A stretch of DNA of 64,000 bases from Segatella copri (GCF_949820605.1 NZ_CATKVU010000006.1:248001-312000), one strand, 5' to 3'; positions 49,925-59,274 are shown, numbered from the stretch's first letter. The notes: generated from the letters alone by a model not told the origin. Program-made: numbers and translations.

Positions 49925-50083
49925 GTGTCATTAAGGGTCAGTGTTATTAAGGGTCATTAAGGTTTTCGGGGGCGCAAATATCTCTATAGTATAATAATAA
50001 ATATATATTTATATTATACTATGGCTCTAAATGACATTTGCTTTTTCTTAATGACCCTTAATGCCCCTGACCCTTAATGACAC
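49925..50083. mobile_element. 159-bp long inverted-repeat element (MITE-like)
   Basis: The ends are inverted repeats (GTGTCATTAAGGGTCAG at 49925 and its complement ending at 50083). Second arms, TTATTAAGGGTCATTAAG and its partner, lie inside, then GCAAATATC / GACATTTGC, and an AT-rich palindrome ATAGTATAATA...TATTATACTAT at the centre. The whole element could fold as one long hairpin. It encodes no protein and no clear target-site duplication was found, so MITE is a working label. Confidence 0.55.
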
Positions 50084-50493
50084 GATAGAGCTTCTGAAAG
50101 CTATTCTGGAAGAATGTGGTATTGAATATATCGTGTTGATAATCAGTTTGATAGTCGTTGATTGAACTGTTTTGTTTCCCTCGTTTAATGCTATTAAAAC
50201 GCACAGAATCTCCTTCGATCTATCCCAGTTTTCTTGCTCTTTTTATGAGAATCTTGACAAAATATATCAAGAAATTCCTTGTAAATCCTCGTTTTTTCCC
50301 CTTTCATTCAGCCTTTAACCCCTCTTGTTTTTGTCTTCTGAAGGGGTGAAAAGTGCCATCGGAACCACTTTTTCTTGCTCTAAGGGCATTTTCTCCTCCT
50401 TTCTCTGCAAAAAAAAATCCGGTCTTTCTAGCTATTTTAGCTTGGGTAATGTGATTTTCTGTTGACAATTGAGACTGACTATTTAGGGGATAA

Positions 50494-50542
50494 GGTCGTT
50501 AAGGTCATTAAGGTCAAGGTCATTATAGGTCATTAAGGTTTT
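50494..50542 (+). repeat. GGTCATTAA short tandem repeats
   Basis: GGTCGTTAAGGTCATTAAGG, then further GGTCATTA units, ending in GGTCATTAAGGTTTTCC; the same ending as in the left arm of the element at 49925. Confidence 0.7.
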
Positions 50543-50727
50543 CCAATCCTTTAAAAGTCCTTTACGATTTGCTATGAAAATCGCCTTTGCAAAAAAGGGT
50601 GGTTTATGGGGGTAAAATCCATGTTTTTACCTATTAAAATCCAGCTTTTTTAGGAAAAGTGTAGTTTTGATTTCTGTGGGCATTACTTATTTACCTATTT
50701 ATTATATAATGTGTATAGAGCTGAAGG

Positions 50728-50785
50728 AGATTTCTGCCTGGTGCTTTGCCGGATTTAAATCCAGCAAAGCACCAGGCAGAAATCT
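50728..50785. repeat. 58-bp near-perfect palindrome
   Basis: Left arm AGATTTCTGCCTGGTGCTTT-GC (50728-50749) pairs fully with 50764-50785; the centre GGATTTAAATCC also pairs, leaving a single mismatch pair (50750/50763) and no loop. It lies 5 bp after the stop of the Rpn-type pseudogene. No T-run, so it is not an ordinary terminator. Confidence 0.85.
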
Positions 50786-50789
50786 AATA

Positions 50790-51422
50790 CTACGACTGAA
50801 GTTGCTTCAATTGTTCTTCTGTCAATCCAGTTGCCTGCATGATTTGAGACCAAGAAATACCCATTGCCAACAAGTTGCGGGCTACTTCCAAACCTTTAGA
50901 CAGTTCACCTTCCGCTCTACCCTTTTCCTCGCCTTCAACATACGAGCCATAAAGACCGGAGTAGTAATCGTCAACAGCCTTAATACTTTCATCGTATTTT
51001 TCCTGCTCCTCACTACTCAAGCAACGAATATCTGCCAATTTAGCAAGATAATCGAATATCTTCTTCTGCGCCGTAAAAGGCAATCTTTCCAATACTTCCA
51101 TATACTTCAATACATAAATCCATTTTTCAAAACCTGTCTCGCGTTCTAGATGGAACGGTTCACAAAGAAAGGTACCCATCTGTTCTGCATCTCGACGATG
51201 AAATGCTTATCATCGTCGGTAACACAATAGATATCGAAGATGCAGCCACGGAGATCATTAGTATCTCCAAGCTGTTCCTTATCCTTGAATGTTACGTCCT
51301 TGATTTGAAACTCGCCTTCAAACAAGTCGTTCAAAAAATTTATCAGCAAGTCCTTGCTGAACTCTTGACCGAAGAGACGTTTGAAACCCCAGTCGGTAAA
51401 AGGGGTTGATGTATCTACCCAT
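50790..51422 (-). pseudogene. Rpn/PD-(D/E)XK nuclease family transposase, frameshifted and internally deleted
   Basis: Minus-strand pieces in different frames join to a recognisable family member. The ATG at 51422 gives MGRYINPF, after which an extra base in the TTTT run (51398-51401 on the plus strand) shifts the frame; the next frame gives TDWGFKRLFGQEFSKDLLIN, then KDVTFKDKEQLGDTNDLRGC and HFIVEMQNRWVPFF. The family's middle part of roughly 100 or more residues is then missing, and a third segment resumes with FEKWIYVLKYMEVLERLPFT and the usual C-terminal GLTEEQLKQLQ. Intact members are about 300 aa and are thought to stimulate DNA recombination. This copy cannot make a functional protein. 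Confidence 0.85.
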
Positions 51423-51552
51423 AAATTATCAGTTTAGATTCTATAAATCTGCTGCGAAGATACACTTTTTTATTGAAACTGCCAAGAAATTCTAGAATTT
51501 TCTTTCTAAAAGAGGGTAAGAAAAAGGTATGGGGAGAAAAAAGAGGAAGAAC

Positions 51553-51582
51553 TGAGCCCCTTTTAAAGTGGGCTCAATTTTT
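51553..51582 (+). terminator. small terminator hairpin
   Basis: TGAGCCC / GGGCTCA stem with a 10-nt loop followed by ATTTTT on the plus strand; there is no plus-strand gene directly upstream, so it may be left from a lost gene. Confidence 0.55.
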
Positions 51583-51604
51583 ATAAATATAAAGAAATAG
51601 TTTT

Positions 51605-51766
51605 ATGGATAAAATAAAGAAGATGACTCTTCAAATTTTCCATACGGTGTCTAGAAAATTAAGTTGGTCTCAAATCAGTGAGCACTTCACTATTATAAAT
51701 GTGTTTAGAGGACAAGGAGGTGGAAAATATAATATTTTGAGAAAGAAAAATCCTTGTATGGTATAG
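51605..51766 (+). CDS. short ORF (53 aa), doubtful
   Basis: ATG to TAG; starts MDKIKKMTLQIFHTVSRKLS and contains WSQISEHFTIINVFRGQGGG. Basic, no known motif. It lies between a terminator and the promoter of the restriction-methylation gene; it may be a small regulator or a leftover. Low confidence. Confidence 0.25.
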   Translation: MDKIKKMTLQIFHTVSRKLSWSQISEHFTIINVFRGQGGGKYNILRKKNPCMV

Positions 51767-51870
51767 ATTCTCCAAAAAATGTTGTATATTTGCAGTTGAT
51801 TTTGAGTATATTGATATTGCTATAAAACAAAAGCATTGTCGATAGAAAAAAAGATAAAAATAAAAAATAT

Positions 51871-54800
51871 ATGATTACAAAAGATAATATACAAAAAGTC
51901 CTTTTGGATTTGAAGTTTTTTTCAAATCATGGTGTCTATACCAGACATTTTGGCTCGGCTGACGAAGGCTTTGATTTGGAATATAACTATAATACTGGTA
52001 AATTCAATTATCCGGTAGGATTACAGGCTGATAGAAATACAACGCAAGAAGATTATCAGAAAGAAAGTTATGTTGTATTTGTTTGTGTTGCCCAATTGCT
52101 TGAGCGTGGTTATCTTCCTCAACATATCAAGTTGGAGGGAAGAAATTATGCTGGTACAGACACGGGATACTGTGATATTCTGGTAAGCGATAATAATGGT
52201 GAGCCATATCTTATTGTTGAATGTAAAAAGGCTGATATTGATAAGAAAGAGGATGAGTTTCGTAAACATTGGGCAAGGACTATGCGTGATGGTGACCAAT
52301 TGTTTCGTTATTTCAATACTTATCGTAAAGCCCAATATCTTTGTATGTATGCGGCGGATTATCCAGAATACAGCAAGAAAGGGAAAAAAATAAATCGTCT
52401 TGAGATCAACTATCATATTATTTCTTTGGTTGATAATGAGGAATATCTGCAGACGGATAATAAGCTCCATAGTTTCCAGGAAATGCGAGAACAGCAAGGC
52501 GGAAGTGAAGACTTTTTTTATGTTTGGAAGCAGACGTATAAACAGGATTATACAACTCGTGGTTTGTTTGAAGAAGGTATTGATGCTTTCAACATAGGAA
52601 AGAAGAGTTATGGCATAAATGATTTGAAGACTATTGATGAATACTCGTTGGATAAGAAATACAATGAGTTTGCATTAATATTGCGTAAACATACCATTTC
52701 AAGCCATGAGAATGCCTTTGACAAATTGGTGAATCTTTTCCTGGCGAAAATCATAGATGAGCGTTATCATTCTGATGAACTTCAATTGCTTTGGAAGGGT
52801 GCGGCTTATGATGATTATTTCTCGTTGCAAGACCGTTTGATCAATTTGTATAAAAGAGGAATGAAGGAGTTCTTCGATGATGAGGTGGCTTCGGTAGAAA
52901 ATGCAGAAATAGAGGATGCATTTAAATTTCTTACATCTAAAGCTGATGAGGCAAGGGATACGATTAAAAGGTATTTCCGTAAATTGAAATATTTCAATAA
53001 TAACCCTTTTGCCTTCCTCGATGTGCATAATGAGCAGTTGTTCTATAAGAATGCTGTCATATTGAAGGATACCATCAGTATGTTGCAGGATATTTATTTG
53101 ACTAAAAATACGGATAACCAGTTTTTGGGAGACCTTTTCGAGGGGTTCCTTAATCGTGGTGTGCACCAAAGTGAAGGTCAGTTTTTTACTCCAATTCCTA
53201 TAGTTCGTTTTTTGGTTTCGTCTTTGCCTCTTCGTCAAATTCTAGAAGGTGGTGAGATTCCTAAAGTTGTCGATTATGCTTGTGGAGCAGGACATTTCTT
53301 GACAGAGTATGCTCGTCAGATCAAGCCGATTGTTGAGGAAATGGCTCATCTTGAAAATATATATGACAAGAGAGCTAAAGAAGAAAGACTTATTTCTGTG
53401 CTTCGTGAATATTATGAGCAGATAGTGGGTATTGAAAAGGATTATCGTCTTTCAAAGGTAAGTCAGGTTGCTGCATTTATGTATGGTATGGATGGAATTC
53501 ATATCCATTATGGAGATGGATTGCAAGAAATGTCTGGTATTCAAGATCATACTTTTAGCGTATTGGTGGCTAACCCTCCATATTCTGTGTCAGGCTTTTT
53601 AGAAACATTACCTGAGGAGGATAGAGAACGATATACATTGAACAATTATATTAGCAATATAGAGAAGAATAACTCTATAGAGACATTCTTTATCGAACGT
53701 GCTGCCCAACTCTTGAAGTCGGGTGGTGTGGCTGCTATTGTCCTTCCGTCAAGTATTTTGTCGAAAGGTGGTCTCTATATGCGAACACGTGAACTTCTCT
53801 TGAAAAACTTCGACATAGTTTCTATTTGTAGCCTGGGACCAAATACATTTGGTCAAACCAATACGAGTACGATAGTATTGTTCTTGCGTCGAAAAGCTTT
53901 GGAGCCTGATTTGTCTAGACATTTACACAACCGCATTACGGAGTGGTTTGAGGGTAATATGGTAGATAATGGTGCATATAAAGATTCTCAAAACTTGGAT
54001 GCTTATATCAAACACATGGGATATAAGCACGATGATTATATCCAGTTGTTGAAAGGTGAATTAACGGATAGCTTCATGGATTCTGATATGGCAAAGGAAT
54101 ACGTGAAAGCTCTAAATATCAAAAAACAAGGAAAGAATACAGCTTCAACAGCTTTAGCTGCTGAGGCAAAGAAAGTACGTGACGAAGCCCAGAAGTTTGT
54201 AAAGAGCCGTGCTTATGTGGCATTGACTCCAGCAGAGAAATTGTTGGAGGAGAAACGTTTTACTCTTAAATTCATTCGCGAAATAGAGAAAGAAAAGCTC
54301 TATTTCTATATGCTTGCTGCTTCAAATCCGCAGCCGGTATTGGTGGTGCAAAGCCCATCTGACAAATCTTTGGAAAAAAAGTTCTTGGGATATGAATGGA
54401 GTAATCGAAAAGGTGCAGAAGGTATTCATTATCTGAATACAGGAAAAATCAAGGATTCTTCCTCTGATGATGAAGCAGCAGATGATGATACTATAGAGCA
54501 GATTAAAGGAATAGAAGGTATTATGACCCCATTGTTTGCACCTCTAAATCTGGACGATGAAAGTAAAATTAATGCTTTGATTCGTAATAATTATTGTGGG
54601 GTAGATAATTCTATTTTAGATGAGTATGTAGATGTTGCTTCTGAATATGAATTAGTGGACTTGTTGGATTTTTCACGTGTGAATTTCGATAAGACAATAA
54701 AGACTGTTGCAACACTATCTTATCCGGAAATAGAAACAAAGTATCCCAAGGAAAAGTTAGGAAAAATAGCTCCATATTCAAGTGTTAAAATAGCATTGTC

Positions 54801-55866
54801 TGGTATAGATGTTAAGACTTATATCTCTACAGAAAATATTCTTCAAAATTGTTCGGGTGTAAAGCCATATGTAGGAATGCCTAATATAGACAAGATAACA
54901 GAGTATCACAAAAATGATATTTTAGTATCTAATATCCGTCCTTATTTGAAGAAAATTTGGTTGGCAGAATATGATGGTGGTTGTTCAAATGATGTATTGG
55001 TATTTAGAAATGAAAGAGTAAATGAAATATTGAATGACTACCTGTTTGAGGTATTATCAAGTGATATTTTCTTTGAATATATGATGGTTGGAAAAACTGG
55101 AATAAAAATGCCACGTGGTGATAAACGAAGTATTCCTAATTTTGAGGTTCCACTTCCTCCAATGGATATTCAAAAGAAAATCGTGGAGGAATGTGAGAAG
55201 ATTGATCAAAAATTCAAGCAACAACAGTTTGAGTTGGATTCTTTGAATAATCGTGTGGAATCAATTTTTGATGAAGTTGCAGGTAGAAGTCAAAAGTTGG
55301 AGAAACTTTGTTCGGCAATCAATCCGTCGAAAGCGGATGTGAAATCTATAGAGTCTTCAACAATGGTCTCTTTTGTCGAAATGTCATCTGTAAGCAATGA
55401 TGGATATATTGAGCAAAAAGTAGATAAACCATTGGTTGATGTTCGTAAAGGTAGCTATACTTATTTTGCAGAAGGTGATATTATTATTGCTAAGATAACT
55501 CCGTGTATGGAGAATGGGAAGTGTGCGCTTGCTACTGGTTTGACGAATGGTATTGGTTTTGGTAGTTCTGAGTTTCATGTACTCAGGGTGAATAATAAAC
55601 TAATCAATAATGTTTATCTCTTTGCTTACCTAAATAGAAAAGAAATTCGAGAAAGGGCTGCTGCTGTAATGACTGGCTCAAGTGGTCACAGAAGAGTGCC
55701 GATTACATTCTATGAGGAGTTGGAAATACCTGTTCCTTCTATGGATGAACAATTGAGAATAGTTGCTGAGTATCAGAAAAATATTTCAGCGATAATGGAT
55801 TTAAGAGAATCTATGTCCAATGCTTCCTCTGCCAAGCAAGCCATCTTGGATAAATATTTAAAGTAA
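51871..55866 (+). CDS. single-chain restriction-methylation-specificity protein (Type I-like domains, Type IIG-like layout)
   Basis: 1331 aa in one frame. Residues about 50-130 form an HsdR-N-type PD-(D/E)XK nuclease (GYCDILVSDNNGEPYLIVEC with D102, E117 and K119). The N6-adenine methylase follows: helical HsdM-like region, SAM motif DYACGAGHFL (about 468-477), catalytic NPPY at 568-571. The C-terminal 400 residues are two target-recognition domains with coiled-coil spacers, each ending in the HsdS-type pattern (EVPLPPMDIQKKIVEECEKI; EIPVPSMDEQLRIVAEYQKN). No helicase motor is present, so it is expected to cut near its site like Type IIG enzymes. All key residues are intact. A broken GIY-YIG gene follows 7 bp downstream. 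Confidence 0.9.
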   Translation: MITKDNIQKVLLDLKFFSNHGVYTRHFGSADEGFDLEYNYNTGKFNYPVGLQADRNTTQEDYQKESYVVFVCVAQLLERGYLPQHIKLEGRNYAGTDTGYCDILVSDNNGEPYLIVECKKADIDKKEDEFRKHWARTMRDGDQLFRYFNTYRKAQYLCMYAADYPEYSKKGKKINRLEINYHIISLVDNEEYLQTDNKLHSFQEMREQQGGSEDFFYVWKQTYKQDYTTRGLFEEGIDAFNIGKKSYGINDLKTIDEYSLDKKYNEFALILRKHTISSHENAFDKLVNLFLAKIIDERYHSDELQLLWKGAAYDDYFSLQDRLINLYKRGMKEFFDDEVASVENAEIEDAFKFLTSKADEARDTIKRYFRKLKYFNNNPFAFLDVHNEQLFYKNAVILKDTISMLQDIYLTKNTDNQFLGDLFEGFLNRGVHQSEGQFFTPIPIVRFLVSSLPLRQILEGGEIPKVVDYACGAGHFLTEYARQIKPIVEEMAHLENIYDKRAKEERLISVLREYYEQIVGIEKDYRLSKVSQVAAFMYGMDGIHIHYGDGLQEMSGIQDHTFSVLVANPPYSVSGFLETLPEEDRERYTLNNYISNIEKNNSIETFFIERAAQLLKSGGVAAIVLPSSILSKGGLYMRTRELLLKNFDIVSICSLGPNTFGQTNTSTIVLFLRRKALEPDLSRHLHNRITEWFEGNMVDNGAYKDSQNLDAYIKHMGYKHDDYIQLLKGELTDSFMDSDMAKEYVKALNIKKQGKNTASTALAAEAKKVRDEAQKFVKSRAYVALTPAEKLLEEKRFTLKFIREIEKEKLYFYMLAASNPQPVLVVQSPSDKSLEKKFLGYEWSNRKGAEGIHYLNTGKIKDSSSDDEAADDDTIEQIKGIEGIMTPLFAPLNLDDESKINALIRNNYCGVDNSILDEYVDVASEYELVDLLDFSRVNFDKTIKTVATLSYPEIETKYPKEKLGKIAPYSSVKIALSGIDVKTYISTENILQNCSGVKPYVGMPNIDKITEYHKNDILVSNIRPYLKKIWLAEYDGGCSNDVLVFRNERVNEILNDYLFEVLSSDIFFEYMMVGKTGIKMPRGDKRSIPNFEVPLPPMDIQKKIVEECEKIDQKFKQQQFELDSLNNRVESIFDEVAGRSQKLEKLCSAINPSKADVKSIESSTMVSFVEMSSVSNDGYIEQKVDKPLVDVRKGSYTYFAEGDIIIAKITPCMENGKCALATGLTNGIGFGSSEFHVLRVNNKLINNVYLFAYLNRKEIRERAAAVMTGSSGHRRVPITFYEELEIPVPSMDEQLRIVAEYQKNISAIMDLRESMSNASSAKQAILDKYLK

Positions 55867-55873
55867 CGAAACA

Positions 55874-56198
55874 ATGAATAAAGAGAATATTGGTTACGTT
55901 TATATCCTCACCAATCCGAGCTTTCGCGAGGATTGGGTGAAGATAGGTAAGAGTTCCCGTCCGGTGGATTGGTATTAAAATAGGTGAGATAGTTACTTTT
56001 ATTCCAACTGGTATTGAGGTTAGAGTGGCAAGTGATGATACGGTGGAGTATCAGAACAGAATCTACAAACTCTCTCCTTTTGTAGGAACTTTCTTGCCGG
56101 TAGAGAAACAAACTCCTTCTGGCGCATATCAAGGAGCTAAGTACTTTTCCTATAAAGGTAAGGTACTTGATGAATTGAGAAAAGAGAAAGAACTTTAG
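55874..56198 (+). pseudogene. GIY-YIG nuclease family protein, internally deleted
   Basis: The ATG at 55874 gives MNKENIGYVYILTNPSFRED then WVKIGKSS, the N-terminal half of a T5orf172/GIY-YIG domain, and stops at TAA after 34 codons. From about 55975 in another frame the sequence IKIGEIVTFIPTGIEVRVAS through YQGAKYFSYKGKVLDELRKE matches the usual C-terminal part of the same family. The middle of the protein, including the rest of the nuclease, is deleted. Seven bp after the R-M-S gene, so it was probably its operon partner. Confidence 0.85.
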
Positions 56199-56209
56199 TA
56201 AAAATATAT

Positions 56210-56250
56210 AAAAGCGACTTCTTGGTTTTAATGCCAAGAAGTCGCTTTTA
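56210..56250. terminator. bidirectional terminator
   Basis: 16-bp perfect stem (AAAAGCGACTTCTTGG / CCAAGAAGTCGCTTTT) with an 8-nt loop between the convergent R-M-S and copper ATPase genes. Confidence 0.9.
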
Positions 56251-56291
56251 TATATTTTGAAAGTCTCAGACTTTTCCCATTTTCTTTCATT

Positions 56292-58277
56292 TTACGCCAA
56301 TCTCAGTCTCAGCGAATTAAGCACTACGCTCACACTTGAGAAGGCCATCAGGGCACTTGCCCACATCGGGGTTATCTGGAAATCAATGCCGAAGATATGA
56401 AGGGCGCCGGCTGCCAGCGGGATGCAGATGATGTTGTAGATGAACGCCCAGAAGAGATTCTGCCAAATCATGTGAACCGTCTTCTGACTTAGTTTTACGG
56501 CTTCCGGAAGTGCCAGGAGGTCGTCGCTCATCAGCGTAATCTGTGCCACATCCATCGCCACATCCGTTCCCTTTCCTATCGCCATGCTCACGTTGGCAAG
56601 GGCTAGGGCCTGGGTGTCGTTGATTCCGTCGCCCACCATCACTACCTGCTTGCCTTCGTCCTGAAGTTTCTTTACCAATGCCTGCTTGTCGCCAGGCAGC
56701 ACCTTGCTCTGGTAATGCTTGATGCCGGCTTTCTCAGCCCAATAATGAGCCGCTTCCTCCTTGTCGCCACTCATCATATAGACCTCTATTCCCCTTTCCT
56801 GCAACTGCTTCATCGCTTCCTGGGCATGAGGCTTGAGGGTCTCTCTCGTCTCCAGATCCAAATCCCCCTGCTTGGTGAAATCGATGTTCTGGTTAGGAAT
56901 GGTGAGAGTGCCGGTCTTGTCGATGACGAGGGTGTTGATCTTGTGGAGATTCTCCAGCGCCGACGCATCCTTGATGAGTATCTGCTTCTGCGCCGCCTTG
57001 CCGATGCCCACCATCAGGGCGGTAGGAGTAGCTAAGCCCATGGCGCAAGGACAGGCGATGACCAATACGGCTACGGCTGAAAGGATGGCCTGAGGAAGAG
57101 CAGCGTTGCCGCCTATCAGCCACCACGCCAGGAAGGTGATGAGGGCGATGGCTGCCACGACTGGAACGAAAATCAGAGCCGCCTTATCCACGATGCGCTG
57201 CACGGGCGCCTTACTGCCCTGCGCCTCCTGAACCATGCGGATGATGTGTGCCAGGGCGGTGTTCTCGCCAATCTGCTTGGCTCTCATGCGGAGCTTTCCC
57301 TGACTCGGAATGGTGCCAGCCAGCACGTTGTCGCCTGCCTTTTTCATCGCCGGAGTCGGTTCGCCGCTGATCATCGCTTCATCTACATAGGCTGCATCGG
57401 GAGTCATGAAACTCTCTGCCTGGGTAACCACGCCATCCACCGGAATCTTTTCGCCGGCTCTTACCTCAATCATGTCGCCTATCTGAATGGTGGAAATCGG
57501 AACTTCCTCCATCTTATAGTCGTTGGTGCCTTCTATCTTCTCGTAAGTCACCAGTCGGGCGGTTTTCGGCTGCATTCCCATCAGTTGTCGGATGCTGCTC
57601 GCCGTACTGTCCTTTGCCTTTTCTTCCAGGCATCTGCCGGTCAGCACGAAGGTGATAATCATCACGGAAGCATCGAAATAAGTGTGCCATTCTATGCCTC
57701 TTGCTCCCCATACCATTTCTCCGAAGAAGGTGTTGAAGGTGCTGAAGAGGAAGGCGATGAGGGTGCTGAGTGCTACGAGCGAATCCATGTTTGCCGTATG
57801 ATGCAGGAGCTGCTTCCAAGCGGAAACATAAAACTGTTTGCCGCAGTAGAGCAGGTTGGCGAGTGCCAGGAGCAGACAGATCTGGTTGGCGAAGGAACTC
57901 GAGTGATGAGCCGAAGTAACACCATCTGAAATCATATTCTGTTCCATACGCAGGGAAATCCATCCCATGGAGAAACACATGGTCAGGATGGCGAAGAGCC
58001 AGGAAGCCAGGGTTCGGCGGCGCAGGAGTGTGAACTCACGGCGGTTGATTTCCTCCACGCTTCTGTCGCTTTCGATAACGAGGTCGTAGCCGGCGTTGCT
58101 GATTTCCCGTTTCATATCTTCCAGAGAGATAATGTCGGGGTCATAATCTACCAGGGCAGTTCGGCTTGCCAGGGAAACCGAGGCGGAGTTGATGCCTTCT
58201 AGCGACTGCAGCTTCTTTTCTACATTGGCAGAGCATACGCTGCAAGCCATGCCTATTACTGGAATTGTTTTCTTCAT
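56292..58277 (-). CDS. copA: copper-exporting P1B-type ATPase
   Basis: 661 aa. One N-terminal heavy-metal-associated domain with the binding motif GMACSVCSANVE, then the P1B pattern: membrane CPC motif (VIACPCAMGLATP), actuator AMISGEPTP, phosphorylation site LVIDKTGTLTIP, MSGDKEEAAHYWAEKAG, and MVGDGINDTQALALANVSMA. The CPC with a CxxC sensor domain indicates Cu+ export from the cytoplasm. Slightly shorter than the two-domain homologues. A TAATTTTG box lies at 58349-58342 on the minus strand. No copper chaperone or regulator is adjacent. Confidence 0.94.
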   Translation of the reverse strand: MKKTIPVIGMACSVCSANVEKKLQSLEGINSASVSLASRTALVDYDPDIISLEDMKREISNAGYDLVIESDRSVEEINRREFTLLRRRTLASWLFAILTMCFSMGWISLRMEQNMISDGVTSAHHSSSFANQICLLLALANLLYCGKQFYVSAWKQLLHHTANMDSLVALSTLIAFLFSTFNTFFGEMVWGARGIEWHTYFDASVMIITFVLTGRCLEEKAKDSTASSIRQLMGMQPKTARLVTYEKIEGTNDYKMEEVPISTIQIGDMIEVRAGEKIPVDGVVTQAESFMTPDAAYVDEAMISGEPTPAMKKAGDNVLAGTIPSQGKLRMRAKQIGENTALAHIIRMVQEAQGSKAPVQRIVDKAALIFVPVVAAIALITFLAWWLIGGNAALPQAILSAVAVLVIACPCAMGLATPTALMVGIGKAAQKQILIKDASALENLHKINTLVIDKTGTLTIPNQNIDFTKQGDLDLETRETLKPHAQEAMKQLQERGIEVYMMSGDKEEAAHYWAEKAGIKHYQSKVLPGDKQALVKKLQDEGKQVVMVGDGINDTQALALANVSMAIGKGTDVAMDVAQITLMSDDLLALPEAVKLSQKTVHMIWQNLFWAFIYNIICIPLAAGALHIFGIDFQITPMWASALMAFSSVSVVLNSLRLRLA

Positions 58278-58455
58278 CTGTTTCTTATATAAATGTTCTG
58301 AATTCTATAAGCAGAAGCTTTCATATCTGCTTTTCTGCCTGCAAAATTACATATTAATTATGGAAGAAAAAAGATTTATGGTGAAAACTTTTGGCTGCTC
58401 CATGAAAATCACTATAATAAGGTAGATGAAAATGCGATGTTTCAGGTAAGGGCAC

Positions 58456-58492
58456 AAAAAAAGGCAGGTTCCAAATTGCTTTGGAATCTGCC
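58456..58492 (-). terminator. rho-independent terminator after the Hsp20 gene
   Basis: GGCAGGTTCCAAA / TTTGGAATCTGCC stem (one mismatch) followed on the minus strand by seven T and GTGCC, the same T7-GTGCC ending seen at 1662-1672. Confidence 0.8.
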
Positions 58493-58513
58493 TCCATCAT
58501 TTATGGGAGATGA

Positions 58514-58951
58514 TTATTTGACTTCGATGTTCTTTGTAGTCTTAGCCTCCTCCTTAGGAGTAAGCTTTGGAATCTCGACCTCGAGTATACCATCAGCTAC
58601 CTTTGCTGAAATCTTCTCACGATCAGCATCCTCAGGCAGCGTATAACACTGCTGGTAGTTGCCGTAAGAGAATTCGCGGCGCAGATAGTGCTCGTGCTTG
58701 TCTTCATCCTTGTGTTCCATCTTGTTCTCGATGGCGATGTTCAGATTACCATCGTTATCGATGTTTACACGAACCCACTCTTTCTTCAAACCAGGAGCTG
58801 CAACCTCCATGATGTAATTCTTATCTGTCTCCTTGATGTTAATGGCAGGAGCAGTAGCATTCATACGTGACATTACTTCGGTATTGAATAAAGTATCATC
58901 AAAGAAGTTACTCAACCAATCTGAATCATTATTTCTACGTGCTAACAACAT
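58514..58951 (-). CDS. Hsp20 / alpha-crystallin small heat-shock protein
   Basis: 145 aa from the ATG at 58951 (frame open to 58966; the later start MLLARRNNDSDWLSNFFDD is standard). Alpha-crystallin domain: APAINIKETDKNYIMEVAAP, GLKKEWVRVNIDNDGNLNI, YLRREFSYGNYQQCYTLPED and the closing VADGILEVEIPKL with the IxI-type tail near the end. It is an ATP-independent holdase that protects unfolding proteins during heat or oxidative stress. Single gene; no CIRCE-type element was seen upstream. Confidence 0.95.
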   Translation of the reverse strand: MLLARRNNDSDWLSNFFDDTLFNTEVMSRMNATAPAINIKETDKNYIMEVAAPGLKKEWVRVNIDNDGNLNIAIENKMEHKDEDKHEHYLRREFSYGNYQQCYTLPEDADREKISAKVADGILEVEIPKLTPKEEAKTTKNIEVK

Positions 58952-59274
58952 AATTAAAACCTCCAAATTTTATTTTACTCGTCCTCTCGGTTCCTTACGG
59001 CTCCGTCGGGATTTCTGTTTGTTAATATTCTTGTTATTTCTTTTGCCTCCACCTCGAAACTCCGTTGTTCTTCCGAACTCCTTTGTCTTTTAGCTTCAGC
59101 TTTCACTCTCTGTTTTTGCAACTTATGTGCCAGCGGACGGAAAGTGTAAATATTGACACGAAAGGATAAATATTTTAAACTTTTCTGCCAGATGATGCGG
59201 TTATCTCAACAAAAAAGTGTAACTTTGTCACCAACTTAAAAATCAAAGCATAAATCGAATAAATAATAAGATCA
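58952..59274. other. divergent upstream region of the Hsp20 and GH3 genes
   Basis: About 320 bp with no gene. A TAACTTTG box at 59220-59227 serves the GH3 gene; the Hsp20 promoter is not clear. Confidence 0.5.

Larger units (their letters stand above)
49519..50789. other. 1.27-kb non-coding stretch with repeat elements
   Basis: Contains a three-unit palindrome array (49652-49714), a 159-bp long inverted-repeat element (49925-50083), a second run of the GGTCATTAA repeat (50494-50542) and a 58-bp palindrome (50728-50785). No open frame has a convincing protein pattern. It looks like accumulated debris of mobile DNA next to the Rpn-type pseudogene. Confidence 0.7.
51423..51870. other. intergenic stretch upstream of the R-M-S gene
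   Basis: Contains a small stem-terminator (51553-51582), a doubtful 53-codon ORF (51605-51766), and a TATATTTG box at 51785-51792 that is the likely -7 element of the 1331-aa gene. Confidence 0.6.

Noticed and set aside
50090..50660. Remnant of a VirE/primase-type gene near the GGTCATTAA repeats
   Set aside because: No frame gave a stretch convincingly similar to such a protein.
50667..51149. 160-aa plus-strand ORF
   Set aside because: It is the antisense shadow of the Rpn-type pseudogene and begins inside the 58-bp palindrome.
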